A stretch of 64,000 nucleotides of DNA. Origin: Panopea generosa (Eukaryota; Mollusca; Bivalvia; Adapedonta; Hiatellidae). The position numbers were made by a program, and so were the translations under genes. Positions 24,250 to 36,589 of this stretch are shown here, piece by piece (position 1 is the first letter of the stretch; the number at the start of each line of letters is the position of its first letter). A model generated the notes under the pieces. It was not told the DNA's origin. It worked only from the letters and a program-made list of their open reading frames with translations, and ran no database searches. Location: positions 28,866,014 to 28,930,013 of the forward strand of contig CM055911.1 of the NCBI GenBank assembly GCA_029582155.1, given 5' to 3'.

Positions 24250-24520
24250 GGAGTACTCAAGGGAGATAATAGTGGTGTGAGTCCTTTAACGCTTGACTAT
24301 CAATTTAAGGGTCATGAGTTCGAGCCCGGACTCTGTCACTGATTGATATACGACATTGCATCTCATTATCATTCTTTCTCACCGCTGATCCAAGTGAGAA
24401 AGTTATCAGTTACTTGCGGAAAATAAATGCTAACTTTCCAGTATCCCAGAAAGGATTGGTTAGGTTAACTGATCATCTGTTAGCCTACAATGGCATACAC
24501 ATGAAGTTAAATATTCCGAC
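24250..24520 (+). mobile_element. SINE family A, diverged plus-strand copy
   Basis: The B box ATGAGTTCGAGCCCGG (24312-24327) is followed by TGATATACGACATTGCATCT, AGTGAGAAAGTTATCAGTTA and CTTGCGGA, then GGTTAGGTTAACTGATCATC and TGTTAGCC. The end AGTTAAATATTCCGACA replaces the ATCA tail. The segment between CTTGCGGA and TTTCCAG is rearranged relative to the 3716 copy. Confidence 0.8.
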
Positions 24521-25115
24521 ATTTAGATTGTCATATCTTCACCTATAACCACCCATGGTCATCCAAATTTGACAGAGTTCACTAGCTGATTCAGATGTTG
24601 TCACATATAGACAGAAATATAATTGAATATTGGTCATCCTTGATACACGCTTAACACGGTTCTGGTGTCCTTGGTACATAACACATGCATCCTGTCACTA
24701 AGGGAGGTAACTGACATTTTAGATATCAACTGCAGTAATACGTCAATTAACAGGAATTATGCAGACAAATGTTTGTCGCCTGAATATTTCTTTAAAGAGA
24801 CACACTGTAATTTTGATATTTCTTTCACTTAACTTTCACTTTATTTTTTAAAACTCTATATTTAGATGAAGAAGATTTTAGAGTAGTTTATTATGTGCCT
24901 ATATCATTTTTTTTCTTTCTACTTTTAAAAGGGGCGCAACTCTTGTAAATGATTGTGAGGCATCCTATTTTGCATACGTGTTGTTAAATATGAATGAAAG
25001 GATGGCAAATGTTTTATTATATTCTATTTTATCGGGATGGCTGTTTGCATAAAAAAATGACGATATTTCTAAAATAAAAATTATCATAAAGAAAAATATA
25101 GCGAATAATTTTTTT
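24521..25115. other. Unique DNA, nothing recognised
   Basis: AT-rich unique sequence that ends at the 16-bp array. No supported feature. Confidence 0.55.
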
Positions 25116-25117
25116 AC

Positions 25118-26052
25118 ATATATGTACGTTCATATGTGTGTACGTTCATGCGTGTGAACGTTCATATATGTGTACGTTCATGAATGTGTACGTTCATATA
25201 TGTGAACGTTCATGCTTTTGTAGATTCGTATGTATGTGGGTTCATATACTCGTATGTGTACAGAACTGTTACTTTGTACGTTTAGATCTATGTGTGTGTC
25301 CGTTCATGTACGTGTACATTCATGTGTATGAACTTTCATATGTATGTACGTTCATATGTGTTTACGATCCTATGTGTGTACGTTAATGTGCTTGTAAAAT
25401 CATATGTATCTACGTTCATATGTGTTTACGTTCATATGAATGTACGTGCGTGTGTGTGTGTGTTCATATGTGTGTTTGTACATATTTGTGTACAGTCTTG
25501 TTGTGTACGTTCATATGTATGTACGTTAATGTGTGTGTACGTTCATATGTGTGTACGTTATTGTGTGTGTAAGTTAATATGTATGTACGTTATTGTGTGT
25601 GTAAGTTCATATGTGTGTACGTTATTGTGTGTGTACGTTCATATGTATGTACGTTATTGTGTGTATATGTTCATATGTGTGTACGTTATAGTGTGTGTAC
25701 GTTCATATGTGTGTACGTTTATATTTGTGTACGTTCATATATGTGTACGTTCATATGTTTGTACGTTATTATGTGCACATATGTGTGTACGTTATTGTGT
25801 GTGTACGTTCATATGTATGTACGTTTATGTGTGTGTACGTTCATATGTTTGTACGTTATTATGTGCACATATGTGTGTACGTTATTGTGTTTGTACGTTC
25901 ATATGTATGTACGTTATTGTGTGTGTACGTACATATGTATGAACGTTTATGTGTGTGTACGTTCATTTAGGTGTACGTTAATGTGTGTGTACGTTCGTAT
26001 GTGTGTACGTTCTTATGTGTGTACGTTTGTATGTTCGACGTTCATATGTGTA
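25118..26052. repeat. 16-bp minisatellite, about 58 copies
   Basis: The unit is GTTCATATGTGTGTAC (16 bp), with a common variant GTTATTGTGTGTGTAC. The two often alternate, giving 32-bp dimers. Two copies of a longer block containing TTATTATGTGCACATATGTG (near 25765 and 25855) show local duplication. All three plus frames are largely open, which yields Cys/Val/Tyr-rich frames of up to 216 codons that I treat as artefacts. Confidence 0.95.
25257..25288 (+). repeat. Fragment of the 41-bp satellite inside the 16-bp array
   Basis: TACAGAACTGTTACTTTGTA (part of 25258-25278) is identical to the core of the 41-bp satellite that ends 2 kb to the left. The following CGTTTAGAT resembles CGGTTTAGAT of satellite variants. 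The 16-bp unit has no such phrase, so this is foreign to the array around it. Confidence 0.85.
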
Positions 26053-26169
26053 AGATCAAAATGAATATGAATAAAATTATATTATCACTTCTGTTTGGTA
26101 AATCGGTGATTTCCGAATAATTCTGTTTTTGTACGAAAAATGCCGAGCGAATTTATTAATTGCCGGGAC

Positions 26170-26200
26170 ATCTTAATGACGTCATAAAATGACGTTATTT
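26170..26200. promoter_or_regulatory. Palindromic CRE plus half-variant
   Basis: TGACGTCA (26177-26184) is the full palindromic ATF/CREB site, and TGACGTTA follows at 26190-26197. They sit in a short unique segment about 100 bp before the 35-bp satellite begins. No gene is adjacent, so any function is unproven. Confidence 0.3.
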
Positions 26201-26280
26201 TGAGGCGTTATGTACGATGTCCTGATTGGGGCCGTCGCAGCATATTCATTAAATAAAGTAAGTCCAAACAGCGAATTTAC

Positions 26281-26312
26281 GATGGTGAAAAGATGGTGAA
26301 AAGATGGTGAAA
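26281..26312. repeat. Three 11-bp units GATGGTGAAAA
   Basis: Three consecutive near-perfect units lie at the left shoulder of the large satellite. Confidence 0.8.
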
Positions 26313-26328
26313 CTTTTCCCCACTTATA

Positions 26329-26900
26329 TTTGCATAACGTTTTACGTCGCTCCCACTAATGTGTGTACAACACACTAATGTTTGCCTAAAACACTACTGT
26401 TTGAATTACGTTATACGTCGCTCCAACAAATGTGTGCATTGCACACTAATGTTTGACTAGCGCACTATTGTTTGCATAACGTTTTACGTCGCTCCCACTA
26501 ATGTGTGCACAACACACTAATGTTTGCCTAAAACACTACTGTTTGAATTACGTTATACGTCGCTCCAACAAATGTGTGCATTGCACACTAATGTTTGACT
26601 AGCGCACTATTGTTTGCATAACGTTTTACGTCGCTCCCACTAATGTGTGTACAACACACTAATGTTTGCCTAAAACACTACTGTTTGAATTACGTTATAC
26701 GTCGCTCCAACAAATGTGTGCATTGCACACTAATGTTTGACTAGCGCACTATTGTTTGCATAACGTTTTACGTCGCTCCCACTAATGTGTGCACAACACA
26801 CTAATGTTTGCCTAAAACACTACTGTTTGAATTACGTTATACGTCGCTCCAACAAATGTGTGCATTGCGCACTAATGTTTGACTAGCGCACTATTGTTTG
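26329..26900. repeat. 142-bp higher-order repeat, four units
   Basis: TTTGCATAACGTTTTACGTC recurs at 26329, 26471, 26613, 26755 and 26897, always 142 bp apart. Each block holds four diverged sub-units. Units 1 and 3 read GTGTGTACAAC while units 2 and 4 read GTGTGCACAAC, so the last event was probably duplication of a 284-bp pair. The fifth block is internally deleted. Confidence 0.92.
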
Positions 26901-28884
26901 CATAACGTTTTACGTCGCTCCCACTAATGTGTGCATTGTGCACTAATGTTTGACTAGCGCAATATTGTTTGCATAATGTTTTACGTCGCTCCCACTAATT
27001 AGCCTAACGCACTTATGTTTGCCTAACGTGCTAATATTTGTATAACATTTCTTGTTGCTCCCACTAATGTGTGCATACCGCACTAATGTTTGTATATCGC
27101 GCGTATGTTTGCATAACGTTTCACTTCGCCATCACTTATAGTAGCCTAACGAACTTATGGTTGCCTAACCTACTAATGTTTGCCTAACACGCTAATATTT
27201 GCATAACGTTTCACGTCGCTACCACTTATATGTGCATAACGCACAAATATTGCCTAACGCACTAAATTTTGCGTAACTTTTCTCGTCGCTCCCATTAATG
27301 TTTACATACAGCACTAATGTTTGCATAACGTTTCACGTCGCTCTTCAATTTATGTTTGCATAACGTATCGCGTCGCTCTCCCACTGTTTGCATAACGTTT
27401 AACATCGCTATCAAACTAATGTTTGCATAACGTTTCACAACGCTCTCACACTTATGTTTGCATACCGATTCACGTCGCTCTCCAACTGTATTTGCATAAC
27501 GTTACACATCGCTCTCCCACTAATATTTGCATAACGTTTTGCTGTGCTCTCCCACTGTTGGCATAACGCACTAATGTTTGCACAACGCATGTTTGAATAA
27601 CGGTTCACGTCGCTCTCCAACTAATGTTTGCGTAACCTTTCAAATCGCTTCCAACTAATATTTGCAAAACTTTTAATGTCGATCTTCCACTGTTTGCATA
27701 AAGTTTCACATCACTCTCCATCTAATACTTGCATAACGTTTCACGTCGATCTTCCACTGTTTGCATCAAGTTTCACATCACTCTCCATCTAATGTTTGTA
27801 TAACGATTCACGTCGCTCTCCAATTAATGTTTGCATAACGTTTCACATTGCTCTGCCACTGTTTGCATAACGCACTAATGTTTGCACAACGCATGTTTGA
27901 ATAATGCTACACGTGGCTCTCCCACAAATGTTTGCAAAACGTTTCACGTCGCTTTCCATTTATTTGCATAACGTTTCATGTCGCTCTTCCACTAATGTTT
28001 GCATAACGTTTCAAGTCACTCTCCAATTAATGTTTGCATAACGTTTCACGTTGCTCTCCCATTGTTTGCATAACGTTTCATATCGCTCTCCCACTATATT
28101 TGCATACCGTTTCACATCACTCTTCCACTGTTTGCATAACGTTTCACATCGCTCTCCCATTGTTTGCATTACGTTTCACATCGTTCTCCCACTTATGTTT
28201 ACATAAAGTTTCACGTCGCTCTCCCTTTAATATTTGCATAACGTTTCCCATCGCTATCACAATATTGTTTGCATAACGTTTCACGTCGCTCTCCCACTAA
28301 TGTTTGCATAACGTTTCACCTCGCTCAAGCGTTGTTTGCATAACATTTCACAACGCTCTCCTACTAATGTTTGCATAACGTTTCACGTCGCTCTCCTACT
28401 AATATTTGAATAACGTTTCACATCGCACTCCCAATAATGTTTGCATAACGTTTCACGTCCCTCTCCCACTGTTTGCAAAACGTTTCACATCGCTCTCCCA
28501 CTAATATTTGCATAACGTTTCACGTCGCTCTCCCACTGATGTTTGCATAACGTTTCACGTCGCTCTCCCACTTATGTTTGCATTAAGTTTCACGTTGCAC
28601 TCCAAATATGTTTGCATAACGTTTCACGTCGCTCTCCCACTGTTTGCAAAACGTTTCACATCGCCCTCCCACTAATATTTGCATAACGTTTCACGTCGCT
28701 CTCCCACTGATGTTTGCATAACGTTTCTCGTCGCTCTCCCACTAATGTTTGCATTACGTTTCACGTCGCACTCCAAATATGTTTGCATAATGTTTCAAGT
28801 CGCTCTCCCACTAATGTTTGCATACTATTTCACTTCGCACTCCAATTATTGTTTGCATAACGTTTAACGTCGCTCTCCTACTGA

Positions 28885-30518
28885 TTGCATAACATTTCAC
28901 ATCGCTCTCCCACTAATGTTTGCATAAAGTTTCATGTCGCTCTCCAATTAATGTTTGCATAACGTTTCACGTCGCTCTCTCATTGTTTGCATAACGTTTC
29001 ATATCGCTCTCCCACTAATGTTTGCATCACTTTACGCTGCTCTAACACTAATGTTTGCATAACGTTTCACGTCGCTCTCCAATTAATGTTTGCATAACAA
29101 TTCAAGACACTCTCCAATTAATGTTTGCATAACGTTTCACGTCGCTCTCCCATTGTTTGCATAACGGTTTGTATCGCTCTCCTACTATATTTGCATAACG
29201 TTTCACATCGCTCTTCCACTGTTTGCATAACGTTTCATAACGCTCTACCTTTGTTTGCATTACGTTTCACATCGCTCTCCCACTGATGTTTGCATAACGT
29301 TTCACATTGCTCTCCCACTTATGTTTGCATACCGTTTCCAGTCACTCTCCAGTCAATGTTTGCATAACGTTTCACATCGCTCTCCCATTGTTTGCATTAC
29401 GTTTCAAATTGCACTCCCACTAATGTTTGCATAACTATACACTGCTCTCCCACTAATGTTTGCATAACGTTTCCAGTCACTCTCCAATCAATGTTTGCAT
29501 AACGTTTCATATCGCTCTCCCATTGTTTGCATTACGTTTCAAATCGCTCTCCCACTTATGTTTGCATAAAGTTTCACGTCGCTCTCCCTTTAATGTTTGC
29601 ATAACATTTCACATCGTTCTCACACTAATGTTTGCATAACGTTTCACGTCGCTCTACCACTTATGTTTGCATAAAGTTTCACGTCGCTCTCCCTTTAATG
29701 TTTGCATAACATTTCACATCGCTCTCCCACTAATGTTTGCATAAAGTTTCATGTCGCTCTCCAATTAATGTTTGCATAACGTTTCACGTCGCTCTCTCAT
29801 TGTTTGCATAACGTTTCATATCGCTCTCCCACTAATGTTTGCATCACTTTACGCTGCTCTAACACTAATGTTTGCATAACGTTTCACGTCGCTCTCCAAT
29901 TAATGTTTGCATAACAATTCAAGACACTCTCCAATTAATGTTTGCATAACGTTTCACGTCGCTCTCCCATTGTTTGCATAACGGTTTGTATCGCTCTCCT
30001 ACTATATTTGCATAACGTTTCACATCGCTCTTCCACTGTTTGCATAACGTTTCATAACGCTCTACCTTTGTTTGCATTACGTTTCACATCGCTCTCCCAC
30101 TGATGTTTGCATAACGTTTCACATTGCTCTCCCACTTATGTTTGCATACCGTTTCCAGTCACTCTCCAGTCAATGTTTGCATAACGTTTCACATCGCTCT
30201 CCCATTGTTTGCATTACGTTTCAAATTGCACTCCCACTAATGTTTGCATAACTATACACTGCTCTCCCACTAATGTTTGCATAACGTTTCCAGTCACTCT
30301 CCAATCAATGTTTGCATAACGTTTCATATCGCTCTCCCATTGTTTGCATTACGTTTCAAATCGCTCTCCCACTTATGTTTGCATAAAGTTTCACGTCGCT
30401 CTCCCTTTAATGTTTGCATAACATTTCACATCGTTCTCACACTAATGTTTGCATAACGTTTCACGTCGCTCTACCACTTATGTTTGCATAAAGTTTCACG
30501 TCGCTCTCCCTTTAATGT
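28885..30518. repeat. 817-bp direct tandem duplication inside the satellite
   Basis: The sequence from 28885 to 29701 is repeated from 29702 to 30518, and the match runs on about 40 bases further. Read side by side, I found no difference between copies, including idiosyncratic variants such as TTTGCATCACTTTACGCTGC and ATAACGGTTTGTATCGCTCT. Neighbouring 35-bp units differ at many positions, so the block moved as one recent event or is an assembly duplication. Confidence 0.92.
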
Positions 30519-33500
30519 TTGCATAACATTTCACATCGCTCTCCCACTAATGTTTGCATAACGTTTCACGCCGCTCTCCCACTTATGTTTGCATAACATT
30601 TCACATCGCTCTCCAACTAATGTTTGCATAACGTTTCATGTCGCTCTCCCACTAATGTTTGCATAATGTTTCCAGTCACTCTCCAATCAATGTTAGCATA
30701 ACGTTTCACGTCGCTCTCCCACTTATGTTTGCATAATGTTTCACGTCGCTCTCCCACTTATGTTTGCATAACGTTTCACGGTGCTCTCCCACTTATGTTT
30801 GCATAATGTTTCACATCGCTCTCCCACTAATATTTGCATAACGTTTCACATTGCTCTCCCACTATTTGCATAACGTTTCACGTCGCTCTCCTACTAATGT
30901 TTGCATAACATTTCCAGTCACTCTCCAATCAATGTTTGCATAACGTTTCACGTCGCTCATCTACTTATGTTTGCATAAAGTTTCACGTCGCTCTCCCACT
31001 AATGTTTGCATAACGTTTCACGTTGCTCTCCCACTTATGTTTGCATAACGTTTCCAGTCATTCTCCAATCAATGTTTGCATAACGTTTCACGTCGCTCTC
31101 CACCTTATGTTTGCATAACGTTTCACGTCGCTCTCCCACTAATGTTTGCATAACGTTTCAAGCCACCCTCCAATCAATGTTTGCATAACGTTTCCAGTCA
31201 CTCTCCAATCAATGTTTGCATAACATTTCACATTGCTCTCCAATTGTTTGCATTACGTTTTAAATCGCTCTCCCACTTATGTTTGCATAAAGTTTCACAT
31301 CGCTCTCCCACTTATGTTTGCGTAAAGTTTCACGGCGCTCTCCCACTTATGTTTGCATAAAGTTTCACGTCGCTCTCCCACTAATATTTGCATAACGTTT
31401 CACATTGCTCTCCCACTATTTGCATAACGTTTCACGTCGCTCTTCCACTTATGTTTGCATAACTTTTCTGGATGCTCTCTCATTGTTTGCATAACGTTTC
31501 ACGTTGCTCTCCCACTCATTTTTGAATAACGTTTCACATCGCACTCCCACTTATGTTTGCATAATATTTCACGTCGCTCTCCCACTGTTTGCAAAACGTT
31601 TCACATCGCTATCCCACTAGTATTTGCACAACGTTTCACGTCGCTTTCCCACTGATGTTTGCATAACGTTTCACACCGCTCACCCACTAATATTTGCATA
31701 ACTTTTCACTTAGCCCTCCAATTATTGTTTGCGTAACGTTTTACGTCGCTCTCCAACTGTTTGCATAACATTTCACATCGCTCTCCCACTAATGTTTGCA
31801 TAACGTTTCACGTCGCTCTTCCACTGTTTGTATAACGTTTCACATCGCTCTCCCCCCACTTATGTTTGCATAATGTTTCACGTTGCTCTCCCATTGTTTT
31901 CATTACGTTTTATATCGCTCTTCCACTAATGTTTACATAACGTATCAGATCGCTCTTCCACTGTTTGCATAACGTTTCACATCGATCTCCCACTTATGTT
32001 TGCATAATGCTTCACGTCGCTCTCCCATTGTTTTCATAACGTTTCACATCCCTCTCCCACTTATGTTTGCATAATGTTTCACGTCGCTCTCCCATCCATT
32101 GTTTGCATTACGTTTCATATCGCTCTCCCACTGATGTTTGCATAAAGTGTCACGTCCCTCTCCGTTTAATTTTTGCATAACGTTTCACATCGGTCTCCCA
32201 CTGATGTTTGGATAACTATACACTGCTCTCCCTATAATGTTGGCATAACGTTTCACGTCGCTCCCCCATTGTTTGCATAACGTTTCACATCGCTCTTCCA
32301 CTGTTTGTATAACGTTTCACATCGCTCTCCCACTTATGTTTGCATAATGTTTCACGTCGCTCTCCCATTGTTTTCATTACGTTTTATATCGCTCTCCCAC
32401 TGATGTTTACATAACTATACACTGCTCTCCCTCTTCTGTTGGCATAACGTTTCACATCGCTCTCCCACTAATGTTTGCATAATGTTTCACATCGCTCTTC
32501 CACTGTTTGCATTACGTTTCACATCGCTCTCCCATTGTTTGCATAACGTTTCACATCGCTCTTCCACTAATGTTTGCATTACGTTTCACATCGCTCTTCT
32601 ATTGTTTGCATTACGTTTCACATCGTTCTCCCACTATTGTTAGCATAACGTTTCACATTGCTCTTCCACTGTTTGCATAACGTTTCACATCGCTCTCCCA
32701 CTTATGTTTGCATAATGTTTCACGTCGCCCTCCATTGTTTTCACTACGTTTCACATCGCTCTCCCGCATATGTTTGCATAAAGTTTCACGTCGCTCTCCC
32801 TTTAATATTTGCATAACGTTTCACATCGCTCTCCAATTAATGTTTGTATACCGTTTCACATCGCTCTCCCACTGTTTGCATAACATTTCATATCGTTCTC
32901 CCACTATATTTGCATTTCATTTCCAGTCACTCTCCAATTAATGTGTGCATAACGTTTCACGTCGCTCTCCCATTGTGTGCATAATGTTTCACATCGCTCT
33001 CCCCCTTTTGTTTGCATAAAGTTTCACGTCACTCTGCCTTTAATATTTGCATAACATTTCACATCGCTCTCCCACTAACGTTTGCATAACGTTTCATGTC
33101 GCTCTCCCACTAATGTTTGTATAAAGTTTCACATTGCTCTCCCGCTGTTTGCATAACGTTTCACATCGCTCTTCCACAAATGTTTGCATAACGTTTCACG
33201 TCGCTCTCCCACTCATGTTTATATAACGTTTCAAGTCGCTCTCCCACTAATGTTTATGTAACGTTTCACGTCGCTCTCCCACTAATGTTTATGTAACGTT
33301 TCACATCGCTCACCCACTAATGTTCATGTAACGTTTCACGTTGCTCTCCCACTGTTTGCAGAACGTATCACATCGCTCTCCCACTAATGTTTGCATTACC
33401 TTAATGTCGATCTCCAATTAATATTTGCATAACGTTTCACGTTGCTCTCGCACTGTTTGAGTAACGTTTCACATCGCTTTCCCACAAATGTTTGGAAAAC

Positions 33501-35459
33501 GTTTCACGTTGCTCTCCCACTGTTTGCAGGACGTATCACATCGCTCTCCCACTAATGTTTGCACTACCTTTAAAGTCGATCTCCAATTAATATTTGTATA
33601 ACGTTTCATGTCACTCTCTCACTGTTTGAATAGCGTTTCACATCGCTTTCCCACAAATGTTTGGATAACGTTTCATGTTGCTCTCCCACTATTTTGCAGA
33701 ACGTATCACATCGCTCTCCCACTAATGTTTGCATTACCGTTAAAGTCGATCTCCAGTTAATATTTGCATAACGTTTCACGTCGCTCTCACATTGTTAGAA
33801 TAACGTTTCACATCGCTCTCCCACAAATGTTTGGATAACGTTTCACGTCGCTCTCCCACTAATGTTTGCATAATGTTTCACGTCGCTCTCCCACTGTTTG
33901 CATAATACTTCACATCGCTCTCCCACTCATTTTTGCATAACTTTTCACGTCGCACTCCAATTAATGTTTGCTTAACGTTTCACATCGCTCTCTCACTACT
34001 GTTTGCATGCTGTTTCACGTCGCTCTCCCACTGTTTGAATAACGCACTTATGTTTGAACAGGGCATGTTTGCATAACGTTTTACGTCGCTCTCCCACTGT
34101 TTGAATAACGCACTTATGTTTGCACAACGCATGTTTGAATAAGCTTCACATCGCTCTCCCACTTATGTTTGCATAACGTTTCACGTCGCTCTCCTACTAT
34201 TGTTTTCATAACGTTTCTTGTCGCTCTCCAATTAATGTTTGCATAACATTTCACATCAATCTCCCACTGATGTTTGTTGCATTACGTTTCACGTCGCCCT
34301 CCAATTAATGTTTGTATAACACTTCACGTCGCTCTCCCTCTGTTTGCATAACGTTTTACATCGCTCTCCCACTAATGTTTGCATAATGTTTCAAATTGCT
34401 CTCCCACTTATGTTTGCATAATGTTTCACGTCGCTCTCCCACTAATGTTTGCATAACGTTTCACATTGCTTTTCCAATAATATTTGCATAACGTTTCACT
34501 TCGCTCTCCTACTGTTTGCATAACGCACTAATGTTTGCGCAACGCATGTTTGAATAACGCTTCACGTCGCTCTCCCACTGATGTTTGCAAAACGTTTCAA
34601 GTTGCTCTTCTACTGTTTGCATAAAGTTTCACATCACTCTCCCACTTATGTTTGCATAACGTTTCACGTCACTCTCCAATAATGTTTGCAAAACGTTTCC
34701 CGTCGCTCTCCCACTAATGTTTGCATAATGTTTCACGTCGCTCTCCCACTGTTTGCATAATATTTCACATCGCTCTCCCACTCATTTTTGCATAGCGTTT
34801 CACGTCGCGCTCCTATTAATGTTTGCTTAACGTTTCACATCGCTCTCCCACTAATGTTTGCATACCGTTTCATGTCGCTCTCCCACTGTTTGAATAATGC
34901 ACTTATGTTGCACAATGCATGTTTGAACAACGTTTCACGTCACTCTGCCTCTGTTTGAATAACGCACTTATGTTTGCACAACGCATGTTTGAATAACGCT
35001 TCACGTCGTTCTCCCACCAATGTATGCATAACGTTTCACGTCGCTCTCCCACTGTTTGCATAACGTATCACATCGCTTTCCCACTTATGTTTGCATAACG
35101 TTTCACTTCGCTCTCCCACTGTTTGCATAACGCACTAATGTTTGCACAACACATGTTTGAATAACGCTTCAAGTCGCTCTCCCACTAATGTTTGCATAAC
35201 GTTTCAAGTCGCTTCCCACTAATATTTGCAAAACTTTTCATGTCGATCCCACTAATGTTTGCATAACGTTTAACGCCGTTCTCCCACTAGTTATGCATTT
35301 CACGGCGCCTCCACCAATGCTTGCATAACGTTTCACGTCGCCTCCACTAATGCTTGCGTAACGATTCACGTCGCTCTCCCATTAATGCTTGCATAACTAT
35401 TTTACGCTGCTCTCCAACTAATGTTTGCATAACCTTTGACGTCGCCCCCATTTATGTTT

Positions 35460-36110
35460 ATGTACAAATGGGAAAGACCCACCATGCATAAGTTTATCAA
35501 TTTGTTAAATTAAAAAAACAACCGCACAATAAAAAACTTAGTACTTTTATACTCAAAGATTTTCTAATAAGACATATAGCCATACATGTATGATTTACTG
35601 GTATTTTCAATTACAATATTTATCTATGTTAGGTCAGATCATATTGCATTGTATTCGCTTTCTGACATGACTTTTGAATATTATTACTGTTACGCATACC
35701 ACCTTCTCCACTTTCACCCTTGTTAAAATTTAAATTTATTCGATATGATTTATACCATGAAAATAACATTGTAATTGTTAATCACACTTAATAAATCACT
35801 GTCTGTCATATATTTGCGTATACGTCATATGCATGCCTATTGGATATTGGAAATAAAAACTATATAACATAGTGAGCGTCTATTTTTTTAATAATTGAAA
35901 ATTAACACAAGTTAGCTTTAGTATAAGGGTTGGACCAAGGATAATAGGTATACAGTATTTCCAGTGTTTCTTATTTTTAGCATTTCAAGTAGTTCTTGAC
36001 TTTCACAAATGTAATATTTTGTTAATTTGTAACATTTCAAAACTGTATAATTTAAAAATATCAAAAACCATAATTCGGAAGTACAAATACTCGTCGTTTG
36101 CTCTTTTACA
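35460..36110. other. Unique AT-rich DNA right of the satellite
   Basis: AT-rich unique sequence with no recognised gene, RNA or repeat. Confidence 0.55.
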
Positions 36111-36114
36111 GAGA

Positions 36115-36480
36115 ATTATTTCTCTAATCCGCCAGCATAACCCTCAAATCACCTTTTGATCCTAAAATTGACTTTCATTAGTTTTCGCGACATGGCTGCA
36201 GTGAAGTAGAAACTAATGATAACAATTACCTTCTTAATCATCACATTGTCTTGGATGGTGGTCATTAGGGCTGGGAGAATTCATTAATCCTCCAATTTAG
36301 CATATTAAGGGAGCGGTAATTGCATCAATTGAACACAAAGATTACAGGTTGTGACATCTCCAGTTTTAAGGATGATCGATACTCTGCTCAGTGAAAGCAG
36401 TTTACAGGATTGCAGACTTCCTTCTGAAAGAGCACAAGCGGAAATGGAATCTTGATTTATTAAGGCATTGTTATAAATAT
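36115..36480. promoter_or_regulatory. Motif-dense unique island, candidate non-coding regulatory element
   Basis: This segment is non-repetitive and dense in homeodomain-type sites: ACTAATGATAACAATTACC (about 36212-36230), CATTAATCC with a TAATCC core (36282-36290) and GGTAATTGCATCAATTG (from 36314). No open frame runs through it. The call is inference from motif density only, and AT-rich DNA produces such motifs by chance. Confidence 0.25.
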
Positions 36481-36589
36481 GCTGAGTAAATACACATCCT
36501 TACAACAAGTAAAACAATGAGGAAAACCATCAGAAAGAAGAAGTTTCAACTAAATCTAAATCTGTATTAACCAGGCATTGGAAAATATG

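Larger units (their letters stand above)
26320..35455. repeat. Large satellite of about 35-bp units, roughly 260 copies
   Basis: The typical unit reads ACTAATGTTTGCATAACGTT followed by TCACGTCGCTCTCCC (34-35 bp). Units vary by CACATCGC/CACGTCGC, by shorter ACTGTTTGC spacers that lose a few bases, and by ATAAAGTTT/ATAACGTTT. The left 570 bp is a 142-bp higher-order repeat, and 28885-30518 is a tandem pair of 817-bp blocks. The right end becomes irregular after 35230. No insertion of other DNA was seen across 9 kb. Short frames on either strand are artefacts. Confidence 0.97.

Noticed and set aside
25292-26064. Cys-rich repeat protein frame of 216 codons
   Set aside because: It is the translation of the 16-bp array. 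All three frames are open for the same reason.
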